Positions 55,263 to 63,967 of a DNA stretch of 64,000 nt are shown here, in pieces. Within the stretch, counting starts at the first letter, position 1. The number at the start of each line of letters is the position of its first letter. The stretch lies in contig WTBR01000006.1 in NCBI GenBank assembly GCA_013138975.1, forward strand, positions 1 to 64,000. The letters run 5' to 3'. Made by a program: the position numbers and the translations under genes. This DNA comes from Bacteroidales bacterium (lineage in GTDB: Bacteria > Bacteroidota > Bacteroidia > Bacteroidales > UBA12077). The notes below the pieces were generated by a model, which saw only the letters and a program-made list of their open reading frames with translations, was not told the DNA's origin and ran no database searches.

Positions 55263-55691
55263 ATGAAGAAATTTAAATTTACTATAAAAGGTAACGAGTA
55301 CGAAGTAAATATTAAGGATATCGAAGGAGATATTGCTCTGATTGATGTAAACGGAACCAACTATGAAGTAGAAATTCATCAGGAAAAAACTAAAACAACA
55401 AAAACACCAACTCTTGTTCGTCCTAGAGTAGCTGTTGAACGAAAAGACAGTAAAATTAAAAAATCAGTTAGCAGTAGAGCATATAAACTAAATGCACCTT
55501 TACCTGGAAGTATTTTTAAGATACTTAAGAATGAGGGCGATGAAGTCAAAAAAGGCGATACTATAATGATTATGGAAGCCATGAAAATGGAAAATAATAT
55601 TCAGTCTGAAAAAGAAGGAATAATTGTTAGCATGAAAGTTAAAGTAGGGGATTCAGTACTTCAGAATGATGTTTTAGCAGAAATTGAATAG
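55263..55691 (+). CDS. biotin carboxyl carrier subunit
   Basis: This is a 142-residue biotin carrier. An N-terminal beta-rich region (1-45) and a Lys/Arg-rich linker precede the biotinyl domain (about 75-142). The acceptor is Lys108 in EAMKMEN. The partner motif APLPGSIFKILKNEGDEV is present. It shuttles CO2 from the carboxyltransferase to the membrane beta subunit. It lies 10 bp after the gamma subunit and 6 bp before the beta subunit. Confidence 0.93.
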   Translation: MKKFKFTIKGNEYEVNIKDIEGDIALIDVNGTNYEVEIHQEKTKTTKTPTLVRPRVAVERKDSKIKKSVSSRAYKLNAPLPGSIFKILKNEGDEVKKGDTIMIMEAMKMENNIQSEKEGIIVSMKVKVGDSVLQNDVLAEIE

Positions 55692-55697
55692 GGTTTT

Positions 55698-57215
55698 ATG
55701 AAGAAAATAAATAATATGAAAAAGCTTAGCTTGATTATTTTTATAATTGTCGCTTTTCTTGGAAATTCTACTTTTGCAAGTTCAGTTGAAACTAATTCCC
55801 TAACTAAGGGTAAATGGTTGAATAAATCGGATGGTTATAAGCTGAATGCAAATACCGATAAAACAGTAGAGCGATATAAAGCAATTACTTTTAGTACTGA
55901 TCAAACATTTGTTCTAGATTCTGTTAAGGTTAAATATAATGGAGAATGGAGTGTTTTAGGAAATCTGATTTATCTTGAGTTTAACGATTCAAATGTAAAA
56001 ACTAAAATAGCTAAAATTGAAAATGATTTATTAGTTATTGGGAAAGATGCATATAATTTAAGATCTGGTGCTTTCGCCGGATTAGTTAATTTTTATGAAT
56101 TTACAGGATTTCCGAACGCAACACCGGGTCATTTATTAATGGTACTTATTGGTATATTCTTTATATTTCTTGCAATCAGATATAATTATGAGCCATTATT
56201 ATTAATTCCAATTGGTGTTGGTATAATAATAGGTAATATTCCATTTTATCAGGCCGAAGGTTTTAATCTTCAACTTGGAATCTACGAAGAAGGTAGTGTA
56301 ATGAGTTATTTATATTTTGGTGTTCGACAAGGTATTTATCCTCCATTAATTTTTCTTGGGATTGGAGCAATGACTGATTTTTCATCGCTTATATCCAATC
56401 CAAAATTAATGATACTTGGAGCTGCAGCTCAGATTGGTATTTTCTTAACATTTTTAGGAGCATTAGTATTAGGATTTGGGCCGGCAGAAGCTGGTGCAAT
56501 TGGTATTATTGGCGGTGCCGATGGGCCAACAGCTATATTCTTATCTTCGAAACTAGCACCACATTTGATTGGGCCAATTGCAATTGCAGCCTATTCATAT
56601 ATGGCTTTAGTTCCAATTATCCAACCTCCTTTTATGAGATTAATCGTTAGCAAAAAAGAACGTTTAATAAGAATGAAACCACCTCGTTCAGTTTCTAAAT
56701 TGGAAAAAATAATGTTTCCGATAGTTGGGTTATTGCTAACCGCATATATTTCTCCAAGTGCATTGCCATTATTAGGTATGTTATTCTTTGGTAATTTATT
56801 AAAAGAATCAACAGTAACTAATCGATTAGCTGAAACAGCAAGAAATTCATTGATTGATATTGTAACAATTTTATTGGGAATTACAGTTGGTGCATCAACA
56901 CAAGCTGACGTATTCTTAACCTCACAATCAATGTGGATCTTCGGATTAGGTGCTTTATCTTTTGTTGTTGCAACATGTGGTGGATTACTATTTGCGAAAT
57001 TAATGAACGTGTTCTTAAAAGGCGATAATAAAATTAACCCATTAATTGGTGCAGCCGGAGTATCAGCTGTTCCTGATAGTGCCAGAGTAGTTCAGCATGA
57101 AGGATTAAAAGCAGATCCTACGAATCACCTGCTAATGCATGCTATGGCACCAAACGTTTCTGGTGTAATTGGCTCTGCTGTGGCTGCTGGTATTTTATTA
57201 AGTTTTTTAATGTAA
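55698..57215 (+). CDS. Na+-translocating decarboxylase beta subunit with extra exported N-terminal domain
   Basis: This 505-residue membrane subunit decarboxylates carboxybiotin and exports Na+. The core (about 145-505) has many membrane helices and the signature GGADGPTAIFL, with Asp275 at the position of the Na+-coupling Asp203 in the Klebsiella OadB (about 433 residues). The extra residues at the front form a signal-peptide-like segment (about 9-27, ending TFAS) and a small beta-rich domain (about 30-125, KGKWLNKSDGYKL, YNGEWSVLGNLIYLEF) that looks lipocalin-like. That domain should lie outside the cytoplasmic membrane. It is last in its operon, followed by a strong terminator. Confidence 0.9.
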   Translation: MKKINNMKKLSLIIFIIVAFLGNSTFASSVETNSLTKGKWLNKSDGYKLNANTDKTVERYKAITFSTDQTFVLDSVKVKYNGEWSVLGNLIYLEFNDSNVKTKIAKIENDLLVIGKDAYNLRSGAFAGLVNFYEFTGFPNATPGHLLMVLIGIFFIFLAIRYNYEPLLLIPIGVGIIIGNIPFYQAEGFNLQLGIYEEGSVMSYLYFGVRQGIYPPLIFLGIGAMTDFSSLISNPKLMILGAAAQIGIFLTFLGALVLGFGPAEAGAIGIIGGADGPTAIFLSSKLAPHLIGPIAIAAYSYMALVPIIQPPFMRLIVSKKERLIRMKPPRSVSKLEKIMFPIVGLLLTAYISPSALPLLGMLFFGNLLKESTVTNRLAETARNSLIDIVTILLGITVGASTQADVFLTSQSMWIFGLGALSFVVATCGGLLFAKLMNVFLKGDNKINPLIGAAGVSAVPDSARVVQHEGLKADPTNHLLMHAMAPNVSGVIGSAVAAGILLSFLM

Positions 57216-57238
57216 ATATAAATTACAGATATTATATT

Positions 57239-57267
57239 AAAGGTCAGTTTTATACTGACCTTTTTTA
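57239..57267 (+). terminator. terminator of the decarboxylase operon
   Basis: AAAGGTCAG pairs with CTGACCTTT around TTTTATA, followed by a T run; a textbook intrinsic terminator 24 bp after the beta-subunit stop. Confidence 0.92.
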
Positions 57268-57324
57268 CGCTAAAAAACATGAAATCTAAATGCAAAACGA
57301 AGCTGTAAAAACACAAACGATTAT

Positions 57325-57332
57325 TATATTTG
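57325..57332 (+). promoter_or_regulatory. possible -7 box for the citrate lyase operon
   Basis: TATATTTG matches TAnnTTTG between the preceding terminator and the citDE start, 36 bp before the ATG. No clear -33 element was found. Confidence 0.35.
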
Positions 57333-57368
57333 TGTATTAATATTTAATAATAAAAAAAACAAGTTCTA

Positions 57369-58601
57369 ATGAGTCCTAAAATTGCTACGGCCGGGAATAC
57401 CGGAAAAAAAATCCGTTCAGATTGTTTTGTCACTCTTGAATTAAAAGATAAGGGTGGTATTCAAATTGAGCAGAAAAGTAAAGTAGAAGTTCTTTATGGT
57501 AAAGCTAATATTGAACTATGTAAAGATGTCTTGAGTTTTTATGGAATAGAAAATGCTCAACTTACTTTGGATGACAAGGGAGCAGTGTCTTTAATTATTG
57601 CTGCTCGTATTGAAGCCGTAGTAAAACAATTAATTGATACTGACAAAGAATATCTTTTAGATTTTATTGAAGAAAATAAATATTTTTCTGAAAAAGATCA
57701 ATTAAGATTTTCGAGACTTTATCTACCTGGAAATAGTCCGAGCATGATGTTAAATGCAGGAATTCATGATCCAAATGGAATTATTCTTGATCTGGAGGAT
57801 TCTGTAGCATTTGATAGAAAAAAAGAAGCACAATTGGTAGTTCGTAATGCATTACGTGGCATTAATTTTTATGGAGCAGAACGTATGGTTCGAATTAACC
57901 AGTTTCCAATGGGATTAGAAGATCTTAAATATCTTGTTCCTCATAATGTGCATATGTTACTTGTTCCAAAGTGTGAAGGAGCGGAGCAAATAAAAGAATT
58001 AGAAGAAAAGATTGTAGAAATACAGAAACAACATAATATTGAGCGACCTGTTTTATTAATGCCTATTATTGAAAGTGCATTAGGTGTAGAAAAGTCATTT
58101 GAAATTGCAACTTCGTCTGAAAATGTTGTTGCTTTAGCTATTGGACTTGAGGATTATACAGCAGATCTGGGAACTCGCAGAACAAACGAAGCCATAGAAT
58201 CATTTTATGCACGTACAAGAATTGTAAATGCATGTAAAGCTGCAAGTATTCAGGCTATTGATTCTGTTTTTTCTGATGTTGGCGATATGGATGCTCTTCG
58301 TGAGAATGTTAAAGTTTCCAAAGGATTAGGTTTTGAAGGAATGGGTTGTATCCATCCCCGACAAATTAAAGTAATACATGAAAGTTTTGCTCCGGAGACT
58401 GTTGAAATAGAAAAGGCAAAGAAAATTGTAAATGCTTTTATTGATGCTACCGAAAGAGGTTTAGGAGTAGTTTCTTTAGGAACAAAAATGATTGATCCAC
58501 CTGTAGTAAAAAGAGCAGAAACAACAATCAATTTAGCAATTAATTTAGGGTTAATATCAGAAAATTGGAGAGAGGATTTTTTAAATGAACAAGCAAGTTA
58601 A
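57369..58601 (+). CDS. fused citrate lyase gamma (CitD) - beta (CitE) protein
   Basis: This 410-residue protein combines two subunits that are usually separate. Residues 1-95 match CitD, the acyl carrier subunit: TAGNTGKKIRSDC contains Ser17, the likely attachment site of the phosphoribosyl-dephospho-CoA group, followed by DDKGAVSLIIAARIEAVVKQ. Residues about 115-405 match CitE, the citryl-ACP lyase: RLYLPGNSPSMML, ILDLEDSV, ALAIGLEDYTADLG. It should cleave citryl-ACP to oxaloacetate and acetyl-ACP. citF overlaps its end by 17 bp in another frame. A related citramalate-type lyase is an alternative. No citC, citG or citX is in the window. Confidence 0.87.
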   Translation: MSPKIATAGNTGKKIRSDCFVTLELKDKGGIQIEQKSKVEVLYGKANIELCKDVLSFYGIENAQLTLDDKGAVSLIIAARIEAVVKQLIDTDKEYLLDFIEENKYFSEKDQLRFSRLYLPGNSPSMMLNAGIHDPNGIILDLEDSVAFDRKKEAQLVVRNALRGINFYGAERMVRINQFPMGLEDLKYLVPHNVHMLLVPKCEGAEQIKELEEKIVEIQKQHNIERPVLLMPIIESALGVEKSFEIATSSENVVALAIGLEDYTADLGTRRTNEAIESFYARTRIVNACKAASIQAIDSVFSDVGDMDALRENVKVSKGLGFEGMGCIHPRQIKVIHESFAPETVEIEKAKKIVNAFIDATERGLGVVSLGTKMIDPPVVKRAETTINLAINLGLISENWREDFLNEQAS

Positions 58602-60138
58602 AAATGCAGTGGGACGAATGGTTCCAACTGAGATAAATGGAGAAGAAGTAATCCCTTTTCAAGGAGTAGGAAAACATAAACCAACAGGAAGAAAATACGC
58701 ACCACCAATTCCAACTGCTATTGATTATCCTGATGATGGAAATAAAGTTATTGGCACATTAAAAGAAGCATTACAGAAGTGTGGATTAAAAGATGGAATG
58801 ACCATTTCAACGCATCATCATTTGCGTAATGGCGATTTGGTGAGTAATACCATATTTGATGCCGCTGCAGAAATGGGAGTTAAGGATTTAGTTTGGTTTC
58901 CATCTGCATCCTTCCCTTGTCACGAACCGGTTATAAAGTACCTTGAAGATGGTACGGTAAATCGTATTGAAGGAAGTATGAATGGACCTTTAGGTAAATT
59001 TGTTAGCCAAGGTAAAATGAAAGGAACTGCTGTTTTACGTTCGCACGGTGGACGTGTACAGGCAATTCAAGATGGAGAAGTAAAGATTGATATAGCAGTA
59101 TTAGCAGCTCCCTCATCAGATTTCTTTGGAAATGGAAATGCATCAAGCGGTCCATCGGCATGTGGAGTTTTAGGCTATGCAACTACTGATTTTATGTATG
59201 CTGATAAGGTTATTGTTGTAACCGATAATTTAGTTGATTTTCCAAACATGCCTATGGAAATTCAAGGTAATTACGTTGATTTTGTAGTCGTTATTGATAA
59301 AATTGGAATACCTGAAAAGATTGTTTCCGGCACAACACAAATAACCAAAAGCCCGGATAGATTGTTAATTGCAGAATTAACCGCTCAATTTTTACAAGAA
59401 AGTGAAATATTGAAAGATGGTTGTTATATGCAAGCAGGAGCTGGTGGAACATCATTAGCAATTGGACATTATATACATCAAATTTTAAAAGAAAAAGGAT
59501 GGAAATCTAAATTAGGATTTGGTGGTAGTACAAAATATATGGTTCAGATGCTTGAAGAAGGTACAATGGAACATATTATGGATGCACAGGCATTTGATTT
59601 AGATGCTGTTGCAAGTATTGCAAATAATAAAAATCACCATCAATTTCCAGTGTTTAATGCTTATAATCATCATTCAAAAGGAAATTTAACTTCTATGATG
59701 GATATTATGATTCTGGGTGCAACTGAAGTTGATGTAAACTTTAATGGAAATGTTGCTACACATTCTGATGGATATTTATTACATGGAATTGGTGGATGGC
59801 AGAATTGTTTGCATGCTAAGAATGTAATTCTTCCGATTCCTTTATTCCGTGATCGTATTCCTGTGATAAAAGATGAAGTAACAACGATTTGTGGGCCGGG
59901 TGAAATGATTGATATTATTGTTACCGAGCGTGGAATAGCAATTAATCCAAGAAGAACGGATTTAATTGAAAAGATGAAAAATAGTTCCTTGCCGGTAAAA
60001 ACTATCGAAGAATTAAAAGCAGAAGCAGAAGCTATTTGTGGGCCCTCTCAAAAGCCAACTATCTCCGATGAAGTTGTAGCTGCTATAAAATGGGTTGATG
60101 GCACTGTAATTGATGTTGTTCGAAAAGTAATAGATTAA
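58585..60138 (+). CDS. citF: citrate lyase alpha subunit (citrate CoA-transferase), copy 1
   Basis: This 517-residue CoA-transferase-fold enzyme has the usual CitF length. It opens KNAVGRMVPTEINGE and contains FQGVGKHKPTGRKYAP, STHHHLRNGDLV, the Gly-rich QAGAGGTSLAIG, LGATEVDVNFNGNVATHSDG and the late motif TTICGPGEMIDIIVTERGIA. It exchanges acetate for citrate on the ACP thioester. Its ATG lies inside the end of citDE, indicating translational coupling. A second, very similar copy follows after a terminator. Confidence 0.92.
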   Translation: MNKQVKNAVGRMVPTEINGEEVIPFQGVGKHKPTGRKYAPPIPTAIDYPDDGNKVIGTLKEALQKCGLKDGMTISTHHHLRNGDLVSNTIFDAAAEMGVKDLVWFPSASFPCHEPVIKYLEDGTVNRIEGSMNGPLGKFVSQGKMKGTAVLRSHGGRVQAIQDGEVKIDIAVLAAPSSDFFGNGNASSGPSACGVLGYATTDFMYADKVIVVTDNLVDFPNMPMEIQGNYVDFVVVIDKIGIPEKIVSGTTQITKSPDRLLIAELTAQFLQESEILKDGCYMQAGAGGTSLAIGHYIHQILKEKGWKSKLGFGGSTKYMVQMLEEGTMEHIMDAQAFDLDAVASIANNKNHHQFPVFNAYNHHSKGNLTSMMDIMILGATEVDVNFNGNVATHSDGYLLHGIGGWQNCLHAKNVILPIPLFRDRIPVIKDEVTTICGPGEMIDIIVTERGIAINPRRTDLIEKMKNSSLPVKTIEELKAEAEAICGPSQKPTISDEVVAAIKWVDGTVIDVVRKVID

Positions 60139-60159
60139 TAATACTTTATAATTATATTA

Positions 60160-60193
60160 AACATCCGGGATTTATTTTTCGGATGTTTTTTTA
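60160..60193 (+). terminator. terminator after citF copy 1
   Basis: AACATCCG pairs with CGGATGTT, followed by a seven-base T run. It separates the citDE-citF operon from the second citF. Confidence 0.9.
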
Positions 60194-60412
60194 TTTTAGT
60201 TTCTTGTTATTCCCTCATAAGAGGAAATCTCTATATTCCATGGAATGAGCTTAATAAGCTACTTAATTCTTCTTCTGGAATGGTAATGTCAAACCTGAGT
60301 TTAGGCAATTTTTCTTTTCCATCTTTTGTTGATATCCAAATAATTGTATATTTACATTTGATCAAAAATTAACAAACTTACCTGCTTGCTGGCAGGATAA
60401 ACTAAAATCTAC

Positions 60413-61978
60413 ATGGGTAAAAAGTATGCTAATCTTGTGAAGAATGCTGTAGGTAGAATGGTTCCTACAGAAGTTAACGGACAAACACAAGTTCCTTTTC
60501 AAGGAGTAGGAAAACATAAACCTAACGCACGTAAATACGAGCCAAAAATTTCATCTTGTGCTGACTTTCCTGAGGATGGAAATAAACAAGTTGCATCATT
60601 AAAAGAGGCTTTGATTAAAGCTGGATTAAAAGATGGAATGACAATTACAACACATCATCATTTTCGTAATGGAGATTTGGTTGCAAACCAAATATTTGAT
60701 ATTGCAAAAGAACTTGGTGTTAAAGGTCTACGTTGGGTTCCATCAGCATCTTTCCCTTGCCACGAGCATTTAATTCAGTACCTTGAAGATGGTACAATTC
60801 ATCATATCGAAGGAAGTATGAATGGCCCTTTAGGTCGATATGCTTCGTATGGTAAAATGAAAGGAATGGGTGTATTACGCTCGCATGGAGGTAGATACCA
60901 AGCAATTCAAGACGGAGAACTTCATATTGACATAACCGTTATTGGTGCAGCGTGTGCTGATATGTTTGGCAATGCAAATGGACTTTTCGGGCCATCGGCA
61001 AGTGGTTTATTAGGATTTGCATTAGCCGATTCTCAATATGCTGATAAAGTAATTGTGGTAACTGATAATATGGTTCCATTTCCATGCAGTCCATGGCAAA
61101 TTCAGGGAAATTATGTTGATTATACCGTTCAAATTGATCAAGTTGGTGTACCTGAGAAAATTATTTCAGGAACTACACAAATCACAAAAAGTCCCGATAG
61201 ATTATTATTAGCAGAAATGACAGCTCAACTTTGTTTAGAAGCCGGAATTATTAAGGATGGTTTCTCATTTCAATCTGGTGCAGGAGGTACTTCATTAGCA
61301 GTTGGCGATTATTTTGCTAAGATAATGAGAGAGAAGAATATTAAAGCCAGATTTGCACGTGGTGGAAGTAATAAATATTTGGTTGATATGTTGAATGAGG
61401 GTCTCATAGAATATATTCTTGATGGACAGACATTTGACCTAGATGGTGTAAAATCTATGGGAGAAAATCCAAATCATGTTTGGACAAGTCCTTTTACCAG
61501 TTATAACTATCATGGTAAAGGTAATTTTGCTGGATTGGTTGATGTTGTAATCCTTGGAGCAACAGAAGTTGATGTTAATTTTAATGCAAATGTTGTTACG
61601 CATTCCGATGGATTATTATTACACGGAATAGGAGGATGGCAGAATTGTTTATTCTCAAAAACAGTTGTACTACCAATTCCATTATTCAGAGATCGTATTC
61701 CGGTAATTCTTGATGAAGTAACAACATTATGTGGACCTGGAGAGTTAATCGACGTAATTGTTACTGAACGAGGTATTGCGATTAATCCAAAGCGTAAAGA
61801 CTTAATTGAAAAGTTAAAAGATTCAAATCTGCCAATTAAAACAATCCAGGAATTAAAAGAAGAAGCTGAAAAGATTTGCGGAAAACCTGCAAAACCTGAA
61901 TTCGATGATGAATTGGTTGCTGTTATTAAATGGGTTGATGGAACAATTATTGATTCAGTTAAAAAAGTTAAATCATAA
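60413..61978 (+). CDS. citrate lyase alpha subunit paralogue, copy 2
   Basis: This is a 521-residue CitF paralogue, collinear with copy 1 and closely similar throughout. It shares FQGVGKHKPNARKYEP, TTHHHFRNGDLV, FQSGAGGTSLAVGDYF, LGATEVDVNFNANVVTHSDG and TTLCGPGELIDVIVTERGIA. No citD or citE copy accompanies it, and a terminator lies upstream, so it is expressed separately. It may be an alternative alpha subunit for the same carrier or have a different acid specificity. A short palindrome CCTGC...GCAGG (60381-60396) lies just upstream and may belong to its leader. Confidence 0.9.
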   Translation: MGKKYANLVKNAVGRMVPTEVNGQTQVPFQGVGKHKPNARKYEPKISSCADFPEDGNKQVASLKEALIKAGLKDGMTITTHHHFRNGDLVANQIFDIAKELGVKGLRWVPSASFPCHEHLIQYLEDGTIHHIEGSMNGPLGRYASYGKMKGMGVLRSHGGRYQAIQDGELHIDITVIGAACADMFGNANGLFGPSASGLLGFALADSQYADKVIVVTDNMVPFPCSPWQIQGNYVDYTVQIDQVGVPEKIISGTTQITKSPDRLLLAEMTAQLCLEAGIIKDGFSFQSGAGGTSLAVGDYFAKIMREKNIKARFARGGSNKYLVDMLNEGLIEYILDGQTFDLDGVKSMGENPNHVWTSPFTSYNYHGKGNFAGLVDVVILGATEVDVNFNANVVTHSDGLLLHGIGGWQNCLFSKTVVLPIPLFRDRIPVILDEVTTLCGPGELIDVIVTERGIAINPKRKDLIEKLKDSNLPIKTIQELKEEAEKICGKPAKPEFDDELVAVIKWVDGTIIDSVKKVKS

Positions 61979-62060
61979 TATCAAACTTTAAGTTTGGTAT
62001 GATTTGTTGAAATATATCAAGAACAAAGAAACTGTTCGAAAAGTTAGAAAAATACCTACG

Positions 62061-62122
62061 CTTCGATAGGCTCAGTATGACAATATTCTGTTAATCAGTT
62101 TGTCACACTGAGCTTGTCGAAG
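62061..62122. repeat. inverted repeat of the CTTCGACAGGCTCAGTGTGACA type
   Basis: CTTCGATAGGCTCAGTATGACA (62061-62082) is an imperfect inverted copy of TGTCACACTGAGCTTGTCGAAG (62101-62122), separated by an AT-rich loop. The right arm resembles the module inside hairpin-repeat copies 1 and 3, and the left arm recurs at the window's right edge. Confidence 0.75.
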
Positions 62123-62266
62123 TGTTTATGGTTTAAGGCTTTCTTTTTTTTGTATAGCCTTTTTAATACCAATATCTTAAATCTCTTTAGTAGAAAATTA
62201 ATTAAGCCAAATATTTATTGTATTTTGTAGATAATTAAAGTCGAACCCATTTTAATAAAAAGTTTT

Positions 62267-62422
62267 ATGAAATATAAATGTAAAATTTGTGGTCATATTT
62301 ATGATCCTGAAATAGGCGATCCTAATAGCGGTATAGCTCCGGGAACTTCTTTTGAAGATATTCCGGATGATTGGAAATGCCCAATCTGTTTTGTTACTAA
62401 AAAAGACTACGAACCAATTTAA
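62267..62422 (+). CDS. rubredoxin
   Basis: This 51-residue protein has the typical rubredoxin size. The iron is bound by two CxxC motifs, CKICG (Cys5, Cys8) and CPICF (Cys38, Cys41). Conserved features around them include [22 protein letters not shown] and DDWKCP. It is a one-electron carrier, usually in oxygen or peroxide detoxification in anaerobes. It is monocistronic with a terminator downstream, so its redox partner is not shown by context. Confidence 0.95.
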   Translation: MKYKCKICGHIYDPEIGDPNSGIAPGTSFEDIPDDWKCPICFVTKKDYEPI

Positions 62423-62462
62423 TTGGTGGAATACAAAAAACATTAAATTTTATTTTATATCA

Positions 62463-62505
62463 TAAAGCCCTATCTTTACTTAAAAGATGGGGTTTTATTT
62501 TCTAT
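62463..62505 (+). terminator. rubredoxin terminator
   Basis: AAAGCCCtATCTTT pairs with AAAGATgGGGTTTT, followed by T-rich sequence, 41 bp after the rubredoxin stop. Confidence 0.75.
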
Positions 62506-62837
62506 TTAAAATATAAATTATCTTTCTAATTTAACACCTGTTCGTTCTTGTTATTTAATGTTATAAAAAAGATTATTTGTACGGATGATTCAACAGTTAC
62601 AAATTATTAAGAGAAGAAGATTTTGAGAAAAAATATAAGTTAATCTTTAATCCCTAACTATGCACTAGAATTTAAAATAAAGCGATAAATGAAGGTGTAA
62701 AGGTAATTGCATTGATTCTGGTTTTAACACTTCGGGTTCAACGAGTCTTAATGCACAACAATAAAAACTAATTATTAATCAAACAAATACAAATATTATT
62801 GAAAATCCTATAGCATAAACGAGTTAAACTTACCACT
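62506..62837. other. gene-free interval between rubredoxin and the lipoprotein gene
   Basis: No gene, repeat or RNA was recognised. AT-rich sequence; the promoter of the lipoprotein gene is presumably here. Confidence 0.5.
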
Positions 62838-63911
62838 ATGAAAACAAGTAAATTTATAAAAGCAATTATTGTGTTAATTGTTTTATTCATTGTTAGTTGT
62901 GGACATAATTATAAAGTAAAAACAATTATTTACGCAGATGGCACTTGTCAAAGAATTCTTATTGTTATTGGTGATTCTATTCCTGATTTTTTCGCAAAAG
63001 CTTACCCAATTCCAATTGATTCTACCTGGAATTTAATAGTTGAAACAGATACAACAAAGAATGGAGATACTATTTATATTCATAAGGCATCAAAATTCTT
63101 TAAAAGTGTGGCGCAATTGAATCTGTTATATGCTAATGATACAAGCTTACATAAAAATATTGAACGAACGCTTACTTTGAATAAACGGTTTAGATGGTTT
63201 TATTCATTTTTAGATTATCAGGAAACGTATCCAAAACTTTTTGATCAACCATCTTTGACAAGCTATTTGGATTCTACGCAATATAATTATGTTATGCTTT
63301 CTGATAAGGAACAAAAAAAATATCTTAAAGAGCATTTTGATTCTATTGAAGCAAAGCAATTTGATGATGAAGCTGAAAACGGGCTTAATAAATGCTTGGA
63401 GTTTACAATTATAAACTCATGCACGGATGCCATTGAAAAATGCGCAGTAAATATTGAAGATTGGCCTATCAGTAATTCAGAATTTACAATAAAGCGAGAT
63501 AGCATAATTAACCTCATAGATGGTGAATTAGATATTTTTGAAGATGATGATGATATATTTGATGCAATAAAAAGAGTTTTCAGTATCGATAGTGTATTAT
63601 ATCAGAAACTGAAAAGTGAAAATGATTTTAAGATTTACACAGATAAATACACTCTCTGGGGAGACGTTTTTTTAGGTGAAGAATATTTAAATTCCGTGTT
63701 TATGCCGGGTTTAATTATTGAAACAAATAGTATAAAGGTTTCTGATTCGAATCATGTTGAATGGAGTGTAGACTGGATAAAATATTTTACTGACGATTAT
63801 GAAATGAAAGTGACATCACGAATAATTAATATTTGGGCTTTTTGGGTATCAGGAGGGGGTATTTTACTTTTGCTTATTATTCTTAGACGTTTTTATAAAC
63901 GAAATAAGTAA
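62838..63911 (+). CDS. lipoprotein of unknown function with C-terminal membrane helix
   Basis: This 357-residue protein has a type-II signal peptide: hydrophobic residues about 8-19, then IVSCGHN with lipobox Cys21. The body is alpha/beta with many acidic and aromatic residues and no motif I recognise. The C-terminus has a membrane helix (about 331-351, FWVSGGGILLLLIIL) followed by RRFYKRNK, giving a protein anchored at both ends, with the body outside and the basic tail inside the cytoplasmic membrane. It stands alone in the visible sequence. Confidence 0.75.
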   Translation: MKTSKFIKAIIVLIVLFIVSCGHNYKVKTIIYADGTCQRILIVIGDSIPDFFAKAYPIPIDSTWNLIVETDTTKNGDTIYIHKASKFFKSVAQLNLLYANDTSLHKNIERTLTLNKRFRWFYSFLDYQETYPKLFDQPSLTSYLDSTQYNYVMLSDKEQKKYLKEHFDSIEAKQFDDEAENGLNKCLEFTIINSCTDAIEKCAVNIEDWPISNSEFTIKRDSIINLIDGELDIFEDDDDIFDAIKRVFSIDSVLYQKLKSENDFKIYTDKYTLWGDVFLGEEYLNSVFMPGLIIETNSIKVSDSNHVEWSVDWIKYFTDDYEMKVTSRIINIWAFWVSGGGILLLLIILRRFYKRNK

Positions 63912-63967
63912 ATGTTTTAATTGTAATCTTTAATGAATTTGTTTAAAAACATTCTTAACTAATAATA

